Shown here piece after piece: positions 1 through 13,533 of a stretch of DNA of 64,000 nt. The stretch is taken from NCBI RefSeq assembly GCF_901709675.1, contig NC_051102.1, positions 9,867,412 to 9,931,411 on the forward strand. The letters run 5' to 3'. The notes beneath the pieces were generated by a model. It made no database searches. It worked only from the letters and a program-made list of their open reading frames with translations, and was not told where the DNA came from. This stretch comes from Syngnathus acus (lineage: Eukaryota; Chordata; Actinopteri; Syngnathiformes; Syngnathidae). The position numbers and the translations under genes were made by a program. Each line of letters begins with the position of its first letter. Position 1 is the stretch's first letter.

Positions 1-184
1 TGCCACCTGCTGCTAGCTGGAGGGTCATGTGATCACTCATCGTGAAAGCCCATGCTGGCTACGGGTGTTGTTGAATTATTAAGAGGGAAGGTTTCAGATG
101 CTCTCATTGATTAGGTACCCTGACAGTGGCCGTATTTTCCCTCCTAACCGAAGGCTTCGGCATGCACGACTCGAATGTCTAAAG

Positions 185-515
185 CACAGGTGTCAAACTC
201 AAGGCCCGGGGGCCAGATACGGGCCGCAACATCATTTTATGTGGCCCGCGAAGACAAATTGTGTATCAAATTCGTGTCATTACTAGAATTGCAAATTGTC
301 TTCACTTTTAATATGATCTTTCTTTTTAAATATTTGACCAGTTTTTACTCGTCTGATTTGAAAACGAGTTATTTGTCACTTTGTTTTGTCGCTTTTACTG
401 TATATACATAATATGAGGTGCTCATACATTTATTTGGGTTGACAGTCATAATGGCCCTCCGAAAGAAGCTATGACTACAATGCGGTCCGCGGAAAAAATG
501 AGTTTGACACCCCTT
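185..515. mobile_element. Non-autonomous hAT element with 8-bp target duplication
   Basis: Both ends carry the inverted sequence GGTGTCAAACTCA (left near 189, right complement ending at 515), typical of a widespread fish hAT family. The flanks are an identical 8-bp duplication GTCTAAAG at 177-184 and 516-523, the size hAT transposases make. The 331-bp body has no coding capacity. Confidence 0.9.
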
Positions 516-1267
516 GTCTAAAGAATTAAAATCGTCAGTCGCCGGATTCATGTAGTTGCACCAATTGGATAAAGATCTGAAATAGCAGTTGACCGCCAAC
601 GCCGAAAGCTAGGGGCAACATTTATCCAACGTCGGCAGCTGATTCTTATCCGTTTATTGTTTTACCCGGCCGGCTCAAGTGGGTGGACAAATTAACCTTG
701 AAAAGCAGATGGACCCCTGACGATTCCGGTTTATCATGTCGCAAATCCATCATGCCGAGCTTCAGGCTGACTAAGGGGATGGCTAGAGAAAACGGAGTGA
801 CTAATAAAGCATCTTTTGAAGTCAGTTCAGATGTGTGATGTAAGGAAGTGCTCTGAATGAACAATTTCATTGTCAAGTTGTGAGATTTTGTCGTGAATCA
901 TGTTTGCCAGCAAACTTGTAACAGGTCCATTTGTAACATTTCAGCGGCAACCAATTGATCTCTCCAACTGGGAGCTGGAAATGGTAAAGAGGTAAAAGTC
1001 GATTCCTTGTTTTTGATGCTAATAAGGTATACATGTCTGTTCACAGCTGCTTCTTCCCGTGTTGTGCTATACGGCTATTTTAAGAGTTTGGATGAAGGGA
1101 GCGTCACTACATGTGATTTGGGGAAGCTAATGATGGTTATTAAGAGCAGCTGTGTGCCACAGAGCTTTCCCGCTCATATTGACGATAAGCAAAAATCATA
1201 AACACCATATAACCGATTAGAAAAAAATTCAAATGTGTCATTTTGAGTGTATGTTTTAAAAAAGATA

Positions 1268-1680
1268 CCGTATTTTCCGGACTATAAGGCGCACCGGACT
1301 ATAAGGCGCACCTTCAATGAATGGCCCATTTTAAAACTTTGTCCTTATATAAGGCGCACCGGACTATAAGGCGCACCATTAATGCATCATGTCAGATTTT
1401 TAATCCAAATCAAATCATTCTCCATTTTATTTTTTTTAATTTCAACCTCAGACGCAACAAATTACTTTATAATCACAAAATAATGATCCATAGTCTTTTT
1501 GATTCATGATTCATAGTCTTCAGCGGGCCACTTATGATTGATTTCATGACACAATGCTTCAGGCCAGTTTAAATTTAGGAATTTGGTCCATATATAAGGT
1601 GCACCGGACTATAAGGCGCACTGCCGGCTTATGAGAAAATTTTAGGTTCTTCGGTGCGCCTTATAGTCCGGAAAATACGG
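1268..1680. mobile_element. MITE-like element with perfect 28-bp terminal inverted repeats
   Basis: Bases 1268-1295 and 1653-1680 are exact reverse complements (start CCGTATTTTCCGGACTATAA). A 17-bp motif beginning GGACTATAAGGCGCACC recurs inside at 1279, 1296, 1352 and about 1602. The 413-bp body is AT-rich and non-coding. I see no convincing target-site duplication, so the superfamily is left open. Confidence 0.85.
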
Positions 1681-2199
1681 TGCACGAAATACATTTCATT
1701 CATATTTATGTATTTTATCGCTTTTACTCTTTGAAATGTGTTCCCTCATGCAATTAAGAAAAAAAGAAAGAAGAAAATTGCCACTCGTTTCAAGTCATTT
1801 TAGGGAAAAACCATAACATCAGGATATATAGTATATATATATATATATATCAAAGTCAAAGTCTGCTTTATATATTTATATATGTTAGGCTAAAATATTA
1901 CCTATATTAGGGTATAACATTTTATCTGTATTACACAACATTAGTGCCAGGATGTCTAAGTAATTGACGCAATCACCAAAGGAAACAAAACGGCCTCATT
2001 CCACCTACTGTCAGGGGGGTTAATAGGCCTGGATAGAGAAATATAGCTACAATGGCCTAAAGTAACTGCTGGGCTCAGAGCCAAGGGAGAAAATGAGAGT
2101 GGCGGGAGATAAAGGGGACGCCACTTGGAGTCACACAGCGAACCAAAAACCAAAAAGCAAGAATTAAAAAGCAGAAATGTCAACTAGTTGTTAGTCTAC

Positions 2200-2515
2200 T
2201 GTTGAGGTGCCCTTGAGCAAGGCACCGTCCCCAGCCCAATTTTCTTTTTCCCTTGTTTGTAGGCATGGGGCTATTATGTGCTTCAAAGTTCTTTTGCGGT
2301 TATATCTTTATTGCTACGCTTGTAGGCATGTGTATGTGTATGTGTATATATATGTATATTTTTATATGTATATATATATATGTATATGTATGTATGTGGG
2401 TATGTCTGTATGTGTATATATGTATATGCATGTATTTTGTCATGTCTTTTCATTGTGTACAATAATCTTATTCTTTTTTCACATGTTTGAAATAAATGAA
2501 ACGAAACGAAAGTGT
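2200..2515 (+). repeat. Probable retroposon relic with microsatellite
   Basis: The segment GAGGTGCCCTTGAGCAAGGC near 2201-2222 is a phrase common in fish SINE bodies. It is followed by a long imperfect TATG/TGTA microsatellite (2320-2440) and then a tail reading TTGAAATAAATGAAACGAAA at about 2487, similar to LINE/SINE 3' ends. No target duplication was confirmed. Confidence 0.4.
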
Positions 2516-5500
2516 CTTTTGAGCAGGCAAAATTACAATAATACTGATGAGTTGAGTTCCTACGTTTCAATGAATCCCACATGTCTATCTTACACTGCTC
2601 CTAAATTGACAAATTGATGTAACAATTGTTTCATTCTTTTTATTCTATCGGATGATGTGATTATTATGGGATTCGCAATGTTGTGGAGTGCCTCATTAAA
2701 ATCTAATTTTATTGGGGAGGCTGGAACGGATTACAGGCATTTTCATCCATTTCAATAGGAAAAGATGATTTGAGACAACTGGTCTAACCCAACGTCTACA
2801 TGAGTATAAGGTATTTCATATTTGTGCAGTGTGTGTGTGTGTGTGTTTAATATTGCTCTGACAGCTGAGATCAGGCACACTGGCCTGGAAGCACTTGACC
2901 CTCTGTAGATGTGCTTTAATCACGCGTCGCACGCCAGATGCTCACAAGCACACGTTTGGCAGATCTCTCACGAGAACTCAGTGTAGCTCACGGTGAAACT
3001 GTTATTTCACTAATTACATTTGTTGATGCAGAGGTACCTGAATTTAGGAGTGAGCTGACACTTGAGTTTCTCTGGAAACAACACGTCGCTCGATCGCCTT
3101 GAGTTGCTAGCAGAAATTTGTGTCGCATAATGGTGGCGGAGAATTCTACAAGCAACGGAGAGGAACCGATTTTTCAAAAAGAAGGCGAGTTCTTCATGAT
3201 TATTTACAAACTTTGTGAAATAAAAAGAATGCGTAATCCATCCGCCACAAAACTTGGGAAAGTTTGCTAGCTTATTGCTGAAATAATTCAATACTCCATA
3301 GTCAGGCTAATGATATTATTGTGGTTAAATCCCTCCCCTTGATCTAGCAATTGGTCACCGCTTGCATTTTCCAATGACATTCCGACCGCAGCGGTGTGTA
3401 ATCAATGGCCCGGGGTCAATGTAATCACCCGTGGAGATTAGCGCGTGCGCTCGGGAGAACACGCAGAGGTGTTTTGCGATAAGATAAGCAACAAGCGGAC
3501 TGTAAAAACATCATGTCTGAGCTGAGGTTCTGCAGCTGCATCATGATTGTGAATGCGGAGAACCAGCAGAGATGTCGACTTGCTGTGTGATCAGCAGGAA
3601 AATAAAAGTAGGCCTAATGGAACCACGGAACTCATTCCGTGTTGTGTTACGTAAATAAACATGATGGAGGACCGGCTGCTGTGCGGACTAAAATGCTTCC
3701 ACCGCTCTAATTAAATGAAGGTTTTTTTTTGTGGTGGCCGCTTCATTGAACAACAGTGGCGACTCCTTGAAAATTTCCGATACGCGTTGCTAAACAAAGC
3801 CTTTCCCGTGGGAGGCGGGCGCCGCGTGACAGATGTGATGAGAGCAGCGAACGACAGAAGAATCCTTAAAAAAGATCAGTGCTTGGCTGAACGCAGCCCA
3901 CTCGTGTCAACGTCTCAAGCAAACGCACGGAAAAAAGTTAAAAGACCAAGGCTGAGATTCCAACTTAATACATTTTTTTTTTAAAAAAAAGCCAAATGAA
4001 TGCAAAGTGGTATGATGACCATATCGAGTTTGACAAACATCTGCCGAGCAAAGCTAGAAAGTTGCAATAAAATTAACAAATGGATGAAAAGCAACTGCAT
4101 TCATCTGACATATGGAGCTTTTACCCTCGTGCACAGCTCTGCAGCCAAGAAAGCACCATAAATTGTCATAACGACGCCACGGTTTGGGTTTAATATCCAG
4201 AGAGCTAAAAAAAAATCAAAAGCCATCAGGCTCCGAAATATGACAAAGGTTTTTTTTGTTCAATGTTTTGTTTTGCCTCTTCGTCTGCATGCATTTGTGT
4301 CCAGATTCTCAACTATGTTTTTCTTTAATCCCAGTGAGCAATTTGACAGTTCTGAGAAAAGAAAAAAAGTCATTTGTTCGACAAGGGATATAAAAAAAAA
4401 AAGCAGTGGAGAATTTAATAGAGCACTGTTTCATGGTCTGGCAAAGTAACAATGGTGGGGCAGGGGTCAAAATGTCATCAGGGAAAACAATGCTGATGAT
4501 GTCAACTCGGCGGTAAGCTGCAGCAATATTAGATGGTTTTCACAGCGGATAAAGAAAAATAATTTCACATTTCATTTTCACTGGCATCTTTACCTGATTA
4601 ACAAAGCCAGCAGAGAGGAAACTGGAGTCCATTCAAACGCAACAGACTGTTAAATTACGGGAAACGATAAATAGTCCAATTGAGAGACTAGCTCAGAGTG
4701 TAATCAGTTCAGTTCAGTGGCTTGATACAAAACAAACCGACTGCATGAATTGACCTAGCAACATACTTTCTGTCCCTTCAACTGGGACAAGATCAACACG
4801 CACCTTTTTTAGTTTTTCCAACATGTACTTTACAGAACATCAGCTGGTCACTGCACCATATGTCAATAAAATAAAACAACCTGAAACGTAGACCGTATGT
4901 TTTGTTCTTTAACAAAACGGCACATCAAATGGATGCTTATGAGGGGATCGTTTAAAAGCAGAACAAGCCTCAGAACAAAATCTAAATATCATCCATAATC
5001 TCACAAATCCCGCCTCTTGATGTGCGTCCAGCGACGCAAGCTGTCCTGTCAAACATGCATTCGCCGATGATATTTGTCCACGCTTTAAAGTATAATCCCA
5101 AATACGAACAGAAAAGTTCCAAAAATTCAATGTACTGCCAAAAATCTATGATCCAAGGTAAGTATATGAAGTGGAGCCTTAGAAATAAGAGGCCAAGAAA
5201 ACAGGTGGAACGGAGGCGAGGAGGCAGGCGGTTATCCAAAGTCAAGAATGTGTCATGATGTAAAGTACTGCCAACCAAATTGTCGCACGGTGGTGTTCCG
5301 TGACCTCGCTCGTAATTCAAAATCGGTTTTTCACACGTTGAAACAAACAAATAAATAATATCTCAAAAAGCGAGCAAATCGGGTCACTCGTATTTCAAGG
5401 CACCTCAGTATATGCTTGGAAGAAAGAAAAAAAAAAATCTAGTCTCAATTCAGACAATAAAAGACGATCCCGGAGCAACATGCCATACAGTAATGATTTT

Positions 5501-8500
5501 GAGAAGAGCATTTAGTCCATTCAAAACATGGTTGTGTTATTTGTAGCTGCGGGATGTTGATTTGCAAGCGCCACGCTGGTTGCCAACAACAGGTGTCGTC
5601 GCTGCCAAAATCTGATGCTGGAATAATGATTTCAACATTGATTCTTTTTTTTCCCCCCTTCTCACTCCCTGCCATCACAATCTGTCAGGCACATTAGGGC
5701 ACGTCAAGCTCAAACTGCCACAAAGCTAAAAAAGATTTTAAAAAAATCCTAAATCAATGAGATGATAGGGAACAAACACGATGGCATCGGAGAAAATCAA
5801 TTTGACGATATGATTTTTTTCTAATTCCTATCATTAGTTTTAACCAACGGAACTTTTCTGACCACGAAAACAATTTCAACAGAAATGGGCATCATTATGA
5901 ACTAATTTGTTAAGAATTCGTCCGATGGTTTGTTGTCATTTTTTTTGTGGGGCTGGAACGGATTAACAGCACTTCCATGTATTTCAATGGGAAAAAATAC
6001 TTCCCAGAACAAAAGAAACCTTTCAAATTCCCTGATTTGTGAAGGTTGGAAAACAAAATGGCTGCAGAACCTGGAAAACTACAAAAAGAAAACTCGTGAA
6101 GGAAGGCAGCCGCTCCTGTGTGGACCAGTGAGCTAAAACCGTCGCAACCAATGAGATTATCGGGTTGATGCTAATCCTGGAGATGTAATGAAAGATAGTA
6201 TATCATTCGGTCAGATTATTACAACGGTAATCCAGGTAGCTGGCAGCTGCCAGTGATAAAACAGCAGGTGCATCAGATCTTGACATGTACGAATACAGTA
6301 GAGGCCGATCCTCTTGGGCTGAGCAACGGCGATAGCGGATATAGCCGTCCGTTCAAAACGGCACAGGGGGAAAATGGTTCAGCTGGCTAATTGCAAAAGC
6401 AACAGAGTGAGACGCAAAAGATGGGGAGGAGGCAGCTGCCGCACGCGTGGAGTGACCTCACCAGTCGTCCGTCCCTCAACCTGTAATAAACGTGGAAGGC
6501 AAAAACGCAACTTGACTTTTTTGTTACGGCTACTCCGTGAAATTATCATGCGGGAGCTGAGGTTTTGTTCATGCTCAGAAGAACAATCGGAATCATTAAT
6601 AATCATCGTCAACAATTCAGTGAATGCCGCTAATGAAAATGAGCGTTAGTTACAATGCCGATTGTTCCGAGCTTCATATATTCAGCAAAAGAAAGATCAT
6701 TTCACTCCAGAAATTGCAAAACTGCTACTAAATTAAACTCTGCTAATGAGCCAGAGCCAAGTGGGCCCCATTTGTCATGTTCCTCTCCAAGATATTTCCA
6801 TCCTACTGAGTGTAATTGCTTTGTCGGAAAGTAGAGGAACTCTCCTCAAATCACGAGCGAGATAGGCTAGCTTGTAATGCGGAGTCCCCGAAAATGAGCG
6901 ATGCAAGTATGTCTCGAGTCCGCTTCATTAAGCTCTTTGGAGACCACTGCAGACGTCCAATTGAATGTTTTCGTCCGATTGGTGGGAGAGGGAGCTAATC
7001 AACTGTGCTACATGGTCCTGTGTTTAGGGTCAAGGGTTAAAACACCGGGATTAGGGTTTAGGATTAAGAGGGTAGAGCTTTATGAATTTATCGGTTGTGG
7101 GATTTGTTTCTGGTAAACTCACACAAAAACGAAGGAATAAAGGCAGCCGAAACCTCCGACAATTACTCCCGGTGTTGCATAAAAATGGCTTCTAGAGTGT
7201 TCTACTTGAGTGTATTCATTCAATTCTGAAGTCACAGAAGGCAACTTATTTGAATACACTATATGAGAAGCCGCGACTTCGACGAGGACCGAGTTAGCTG
7301 GAGATGAATGAGGTGAGCTGACAGATCGCTGAATGGAAACACACATGCAAGCAGATGGCTGCCGGTTATCACGCACACACACAACCGCACACATTATGCA
7401 TACTAAGCAACCCCCCCCCCCCCCCCATGATATCTCAAACTGTGACAGATACTTCTTGTTATGGCACTGGCAAAAAAAAAATTCATTCCTGCTCCTAATT
7501 CCTCCGCCTTCGTCTACCTGCAATTTGTGGACAAACAGCCAGCGGGAAGCCACAGTGGTAAAGCAGAAGCAGGGCTTGGTGGATATAAACAACCAGATTA
7601 AGGAGACAATCTCCACCATAAATCTGCAATATTATCTGCTGTGGGCGGCAGGAAGGCGAAGCTCAGAGAGCTGGACTGACACCAGGAGCGCCCTGTGATG
7701 TTTTATTATCGCCGGCCGTAGCCTAAACTCGGAGATGAACACTTGAAAGCCTCGGAATCAATCACGGGAACGGCGGCGTGCACTTGGCTCAATAATACTT
7801 TCCGAGTCTTGCTAAAGAGTTGAAAATCATCAGCATGGAAGTAATCAGCATGGGGGGGGGGGGGGAATGCAAATACTTGTGCATACTTAGACATGCACTT
7901 GAATGTGTGATTATGGTGTACTAAATAGTGATGCTGCCATGTAATGTGCAACTGGAATCATTCATTCTAATGGCGAAGTATCGATATGTCTATTTCAATA
8001 TAGTAATCACATCATTGGCTCTCACCGTACTATGGTAAATACGCCACATCGAAATATTGATATTGTTGCAGTACAGTCCAAGTTGGGGTGGGGAAAAAAT
8101 ATTGATATGACAACATATCACACTGTGTCAATATTGTTGCGGTCCAATATCCATGTCAGAAGTAGATTAGAATCAAATCAACAAATGAGTTCATCACTGA
8201 TGGCAATACCAAAAATAAAATGAAGGGGGAAGAAGGATAAATGGAGACTAAATGGGAAAAAAAAAACCTCTATAATTAGTAGGAGCTCTGAGATTGGTGT
8301 GAACAGGGCAATTACCCCAGTAATCATCAGGTGGTAGGAGAGAGGAGGAGATGTGGCAACAGGAGGAAGAAATAAATGGAGAAAGACAAAGGCGACGAAA
8401 GAAACAACAGCCAGGAGTCCTAATCAGTGCTGTGAGCTATGAGAAAACACATTTTCACCACAATGGAGCATTTGGGAGTCCAAAGGGGGGAAAAAAGCAA

Positions 8501-8762
8501 AAATGTTAGTGATGTAAGACTGTACGCACGGGGTAAAATAGGAAATAATGTGGAACCAGTGCAAGACCCTAACACATGCATTATTTATTAGGACGATTGC
8601 AGAAAGGACAACGTCAGTCATGGCTGAAATTGAGGTCTTGAGCTTCCTGAGTTGATCTTCAATCTTTACAATAAATGACACATTGGCTTCTTTAATATTT
8701 ACTGATATCTAATGGGATACAGTTTGATGGCACAGTATGACATTGCCAACTTTTCCTACTCT

Positions 8763-8890
8763 AAAATATCTATGTTGGAACGGATCAATGGCGTTGACAT
8801 TGATTTCAATGGGAGAAAATGATTCGAAATACTGTATGAGCTTTTGAGTTACGAGCGTGATCACGGAACAAATTAAATTCGCATGTCAAG
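8763..8890. repeat. Dispersed repeat family A, best copy
   Basis: Contains GGAACGGATCAATGGC, ATTTCAATGGGA, TTTTGAGTTACGAGCGTG, CACGGAACAAATTAAATTCG and a closing ATGTCAAG. The same ordered blocks recur in decayed form at about 2711-2782, 5387-5410, 5946-6003, 10612-10670, 25393-25450, 26630-26668, 42278-42370, 43553-43678, 45054-45100 and 50293-50345, on either strand. Confidence 0.7.
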
Positions 8891-11392
8891 CCATGTCACC
8901 CAGTGAGCAGAGACTGATTATTTTTTGATAAAAAAAACCCCCACATCATATGAATTCCCTCATTATCGAACGACATCATCGTCTTTAACGCCAAAGTAAT
9001 TCATGCCAAGCAATTATTTGCTTTACGACAATCACAGCGTTTGGCCGGAGCTGCCAGCTAATCGGAACGCGAGAACGAAATCAAGACAGCGTGGTAATGA
9101 ACGTTCTCCAGTAAATAGCCCGGTAGCTGCGGTGACCGACGAATGGCGAGGAGACACAAGAGGCATTGGCTAATAGCGTCTAATGGTTTGCTCTTGAAGG
9201 CAGCCAATGCCTGCAAGATTTTCTCCTTACTTCCTGACATTAGCCAGAGTTCAATTCTCCCCAGTGAGCCGCTTTCCTGCTCCCCCATCACACTCGTCTT
9301 TGTCAACGTCTTCATTTATTCATCGTGCCCTCTTGTTGCTATTTTTATGTATGCCAATCGTATGGCGAAGACTGAAATGCTCCTTGGTGGGATTTTAAAA
9401 AAAAAATTGCATTTCCTTGCAAGACAGATGGATTATTTTTACAATCATGGAACACAATAATAGCTTTGCAATTTGACTTTGTCTGAAGGTTATTTGACTT
9501 CATTTGTTTCGACGCCATTTGACACGGACGCAACCGCGTCGACTCAAATGTCAAAGACGAATCACACACACTGAAACGCACTCCTCCAATTCTCAATATA
9601 ACGCTGCCCGCTCAAACTCATAATTACAAAGATTGAGTGAAGTCGACTGAAAATGCCAGAGAGCAGAGTCACGACCGCCTCTGAAAAAAGAAAAAAAAAA
9701 AAGTCGTCACCATGTGAACAAACAGCAGCAGTGCAACGGAGGCCGAGCAGACTGCAAGCTAACATGGCTGTCAAAACAATCCCATTGCGCCAAAAAGGCA
9801 CAATAAGATGTAAATAATGTATTACTGATATTTGAATGGTTGGAAATGACCAAAATCAGACAAGAATTGACACCCTTTGGGAGTTTCGTTCTTTTTTCAC
9901 TAGCACTACTACAACAAATTAAAAATGACTCACTCTCAAAGCTACGTGTTAGCATAGCAACCAGACACATGGCCATGTGATCTCGAGGCCGCAACGCTTT
10001 GAATAAATACAACAACGAATACGAGGGAATTTTTGATCTGGCATGACCACCAGTACCATCTAAAATAGCAACCGGTAACCAGTTTGTGTTCCACCAACGG
10101 CCAACCCACATAAGAGACCCGCACAAATCATCTCTTTCTTTCCGTCACGGCAAGAACAGCTCTCTCTCCTTCTCTTTCTCCATCTGGATGAGAGGCTGTC
10201 CTGGTGTGTCAGTAATGACAATGTGGCAGAGTTCCTCTCTGACAATTAGCCCGGCCGTAATTACACGGACACATGTGGCGCTGTCAGTCACGGCGCTCCT
10301 CCACACAGGAACTCTCCCACCCGCCACCAAGCGAGAGAGCGAGACCACAGACTGTGCCGACCAGTAGCAAGCCGCTCAATTACGCTCAACAATCCCACGG
10401 CTCGCGTTGAAAACGACGACCGAGCGGCGCCCGGCGAAGCTTTATTTGTTTGCTGCTAGCTTTATGGACTGCTTGCGATGTTCCGTTTACTAGCTTAATG
10501 CACTTTGTGCCAACGCACGCCACAGATGGCAGCCAGCAGCGAATTCAATTTGTGACGGGAGCACGACGACGACGAAAGAGCATACGTGGCTTGGGATACG
10601 AGTTTCATCTCTTCCGTGACCATGCTTGGAAATCAAAACATTCATATTTCAAATCACCGTTTGCCACTAAAATGAATGCAAGTGTCATTAATGTGTTCCA
10701 AAAAAACATTTTACTGATCAGATCCGTGGAAATTCTAGTATTTATTATGAAGTTCATTCAAGTGGGGAAAGAGTATATTTTTGAAATCCATCGTCTGCTG
10801 CTACTTCAACACAAGCGATTAGAAAGAATTAAAGCATCCTAATTTAAATCCGCCCGCTTGCAATTTGTTCTGAGCAAATAATCACTTGAACGATGTGAAA
10901 GGAAAAATGGCCGCCGACAGCATGCTTGAGATCAATAAAGACACAGCCTTTATAAATGATACTTAAATATCCATTACCTACTCGTTCCGTGGCATTAATT
11001 AATGCGCTTGTAACACGATGCATTTAAGTCAAGTTAATAGAGGGCCCGATTTCCCTCGGGCATCTCCAACAGGGGCCAAATAAATGAAAGTTTCATCCGG
11101 GCGTCGACAACGTGGCATGAGAGTTATTTGTCAAGCGTGGGTGAGGTTGTTTGCGCCTTCACAGATAAATACACTCTCTTAATGCCTGCCCGACAACGAG
11201 CCATCCATCACCAGGAGAATTGAAAGAAGACAAGCGGATAAGATAGAGTGCTTCAGAATTCGAGCAGATGAATTGGACTCAAAGAATTGACGCCTAACCT
11301 GTGGAGAGAGCATCCATTTAGAGGAATGTAATTGATGGAGGGGAAAAATCATCCGGGATGTGATGACGGCATTCCAAAATTCCAAGTCTTAC

Positions 11393-13533
11393 CTCTGCGA
11401 CGTCTTCTTGTACTTGCGCCTGTCAGAGATAAACACCAAGTTACATTCGGATTGACTGAAAAGTAAGGCAAATGAAAAAAAATAGCTATAAAATAACTAC
11501 AGTAAAGACAGACTTCAAAAAGAGGTGAACGTTAAGACTACAAAAGCAAATCGGTGTGACGTTCATTGAGATTAATTTATTTATATCACAGAAATAGCAT
11601 GAGCTGTCAAGTAGACAGTAAAATCAACACAGCAATTACTTAGGCAGATAATTTAAGAGGACGCATGAATAAAACATGAGCATCCGCGTACACAAACGCA
11701 TACACACATCCACTCCATCCCGCCTACTTTAATACAACACACACCTACTATCACTTACGCTAACATTTGGCCCGAAAACAAACACCCACGCCTCCGCCGG
11801 GTGCCTTCGGCGTACCTCTAAAAGCCGAATCCATACGCACGGGCACTTGTCATCGGCGAGTCGAGGGGGGTCCCACTTCACAACACGTAGGCTCGGATCG
11901 GAAATGCCGCTCGGACACAATTGCGGGCACTTAGTTTGATTTGCGCCATCCTCGAGTTGAGAAACTCCATCGATAGAAAATTATCTACCATCTGGCCTAT
12001 GTCCAGTGAGTAAAGGACCTGTGATGTCTATGGCGCCACCTTGAGCCAAAGTCACCTATCTCTGAAGGGAGCCTTCGAAGATGAACTCTTGATAAAGTGA
12101 TTAAATAATTCATTGATTTCCTTTAATCAGGGAAGGCGACAGGGAGGTCAGCCCGCGGCGGACATGTGATTTATTTATGAAAATCCTTTGGAAACAATGC
12201 CAAAGCAGAAAAGGGGGAATTTGTCATCAAGAAGGGGGGGGTAGTTAAGCCCAACATGCTGCATAATTGACTGCAAAGCAAGGACAAGGAGTGTCGAAAG
12301 GCAACACGCTGACCTTCTATGTACGCGTGATTGGTGAAAGCCGATCTTGGCAAAGGCCCCGCAATCGAGTGCGGCATCGTTAAACGAGACTGAGCCTTTA
12401 AAGTTGAGTGGGGTTGAGAAAATTAGTGAGGACGTGGGCTGTAGTTTGGGATATGTAGTTTTAAACATAGGGAAATTGCATCATAGGTCTCAAAATCAAT
12501 GATCTTGTTCTAAATGAAACTCATTCACTGCCATTGACGGCTATAGACGTTAAAGTTCCATTTGGAACTGGGCTGGCAGTGAATGAGTTAAAACCAGCTG
12601 TGATCAAATTGCGCAAGTGAGGCTGCGGTGGTTCTGGTCTCAACTCGTCTGGACTCGAATGATGCAACACGGCTGTCCATTGACGCCTTGTCAACATCTG
12701 TGGCAAGCCCCCTTGCTTCAAACAGTGACTAATGTGACGTCTGAGGAACGGCGTGGATCGGGCCTGACCGTCAAATGTCAAATATCGGGATGGGACAGAC
12801 CCTTGTGGCGGCAAATTTAGGACGGTGACGAAATGGAAGTGGGCCGAGGAAACTCAATGTGGCAGGGGATGATGGTCGCTCGAGGGGAGCAGAAGAGAGA
12901 GGGAACAATAAGGAACCTTTCTGATAGCGTGATAACTCTTAACATCCCCCGTTGCTGTCGGGGTCGCAATGACAAGAACTCGGAGTGCATGAAAGCTAAT
13001 TGCCACTCCATCTTGAGCGTAGAGAACAACGCTGAGTTCTGGGTGCCAGGAAAGGTCAGGGAAGGTGTTGATTGCTTGCCAAACAGGCACCGGTTTGAAA
13101 ATATCTCGTAAAAATGCCCTTATGTGAAATCCAAAAGAGAAACGTCCATTTGCAATTTCGTGAAACAAAGAGAGGGCTTTCAATTTGTTACGGGGATTAA
13201 GAGGTTACCGGGGAACGTGGACGCCTCAACCTCCTTCGTTGAAGTCATTCTTCGGTTCGCAAATTGTACTTTTACAAATCAACTTAACGTTTCCTAGCTT
13301 TTCCTGATCATAAATCACCCACATTACAATATTCATCCCAATTGTTGATTTGTGAGCTCCGTCTGGTATTATTCTCACGCACACACACACACACACACAC
13401 TTGTTGACAAAAGCAAAAGTGGTTCTACTCACAGTCCTCGGAGCCTGAGCCAAATCTTCTCAATTTGTTCCGGCTGGAGGTACTGAAGGGCCGTGCTTTC
13501 AAACTCCTCGATCTCTTTGGTGGGAGACTCCAT
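11393..13533 (-). CDS. pde1c: pde1c short-form N-terminal exons (partial gene)
   Basis: This is the start of calcium/calmodulin-dependent 3',5'-cyclic nucleotide phosphodiesterase 1C, which hydrolyses cAMP and cGMP in the cytosol when Ca2+/calmodulin binds its N-terminal region. The first coding exon is 13433-13533: ATG at 13533, protein beginning MESPTKEIEEFES and ending near IWLRLRG, donor GTGAGT, phase 2. The second is a 27-nt microexon at 11393-11419 encoding RKYKKTSQR, flanked by AG and GTAAG and again leaving phase 2. The sequence and both junctions match the PDE1C short N-terminus, which forms a calmodulin-binding helix in this family. The next shared exon (regulatory segment and HD-type catalytic domain) was looked for between 1 and 11392 and not found, so it lies to the left of the window. 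The start is chosen because it matches the family start exactly and opens an exon with a good donor. PDE1A is less likely, because its N-terminus is different. Confidence 0.9.
12518..12589. mobile_element. 72-bp palindromic MITE
   Basis: A perfect 16-bp inverted repeat (AACTCATTCACTGCCA at 12518-12533 and its complement at 12574-12589) surrounds a 40-bp centre. Non-coding, within a pde1c intron. Confidence 0.75.
13377..13400. repeat. (CA)n microsatellite
   Basis: Uninterrupted CA dinucleotides about 30 bp beyond the donor of the pde1c short-form first exon. Confidence 0.9.

Larger units (their letters stand above)
1..11392. other. pde1c intron (continues left of window)
   Basis: No coding exon was recognised on either strand. 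Apart from the listed transposons and repeats there are (TA)n at 1825-1850, (TG)n at 2829-2847, a C16 run at 7411-7426, a G14 run at 7852-7865 and decayed family A copies. TTAGGG-like units near 7020-7070 look like a degenerate simple repeat. Confidence 0.6.

Noticed and set aside
2207-2617. 136-codon ORF rich in Tyr, Val and Ile
   Set aside because: It is the translation of a TATG/TGTA microsatellite.
7021-7070. TTAGGG-like units suggesting an interstitial telomere
   Set aside because: Only a few irregular units; too short and degenerate to support a telomeric origin.
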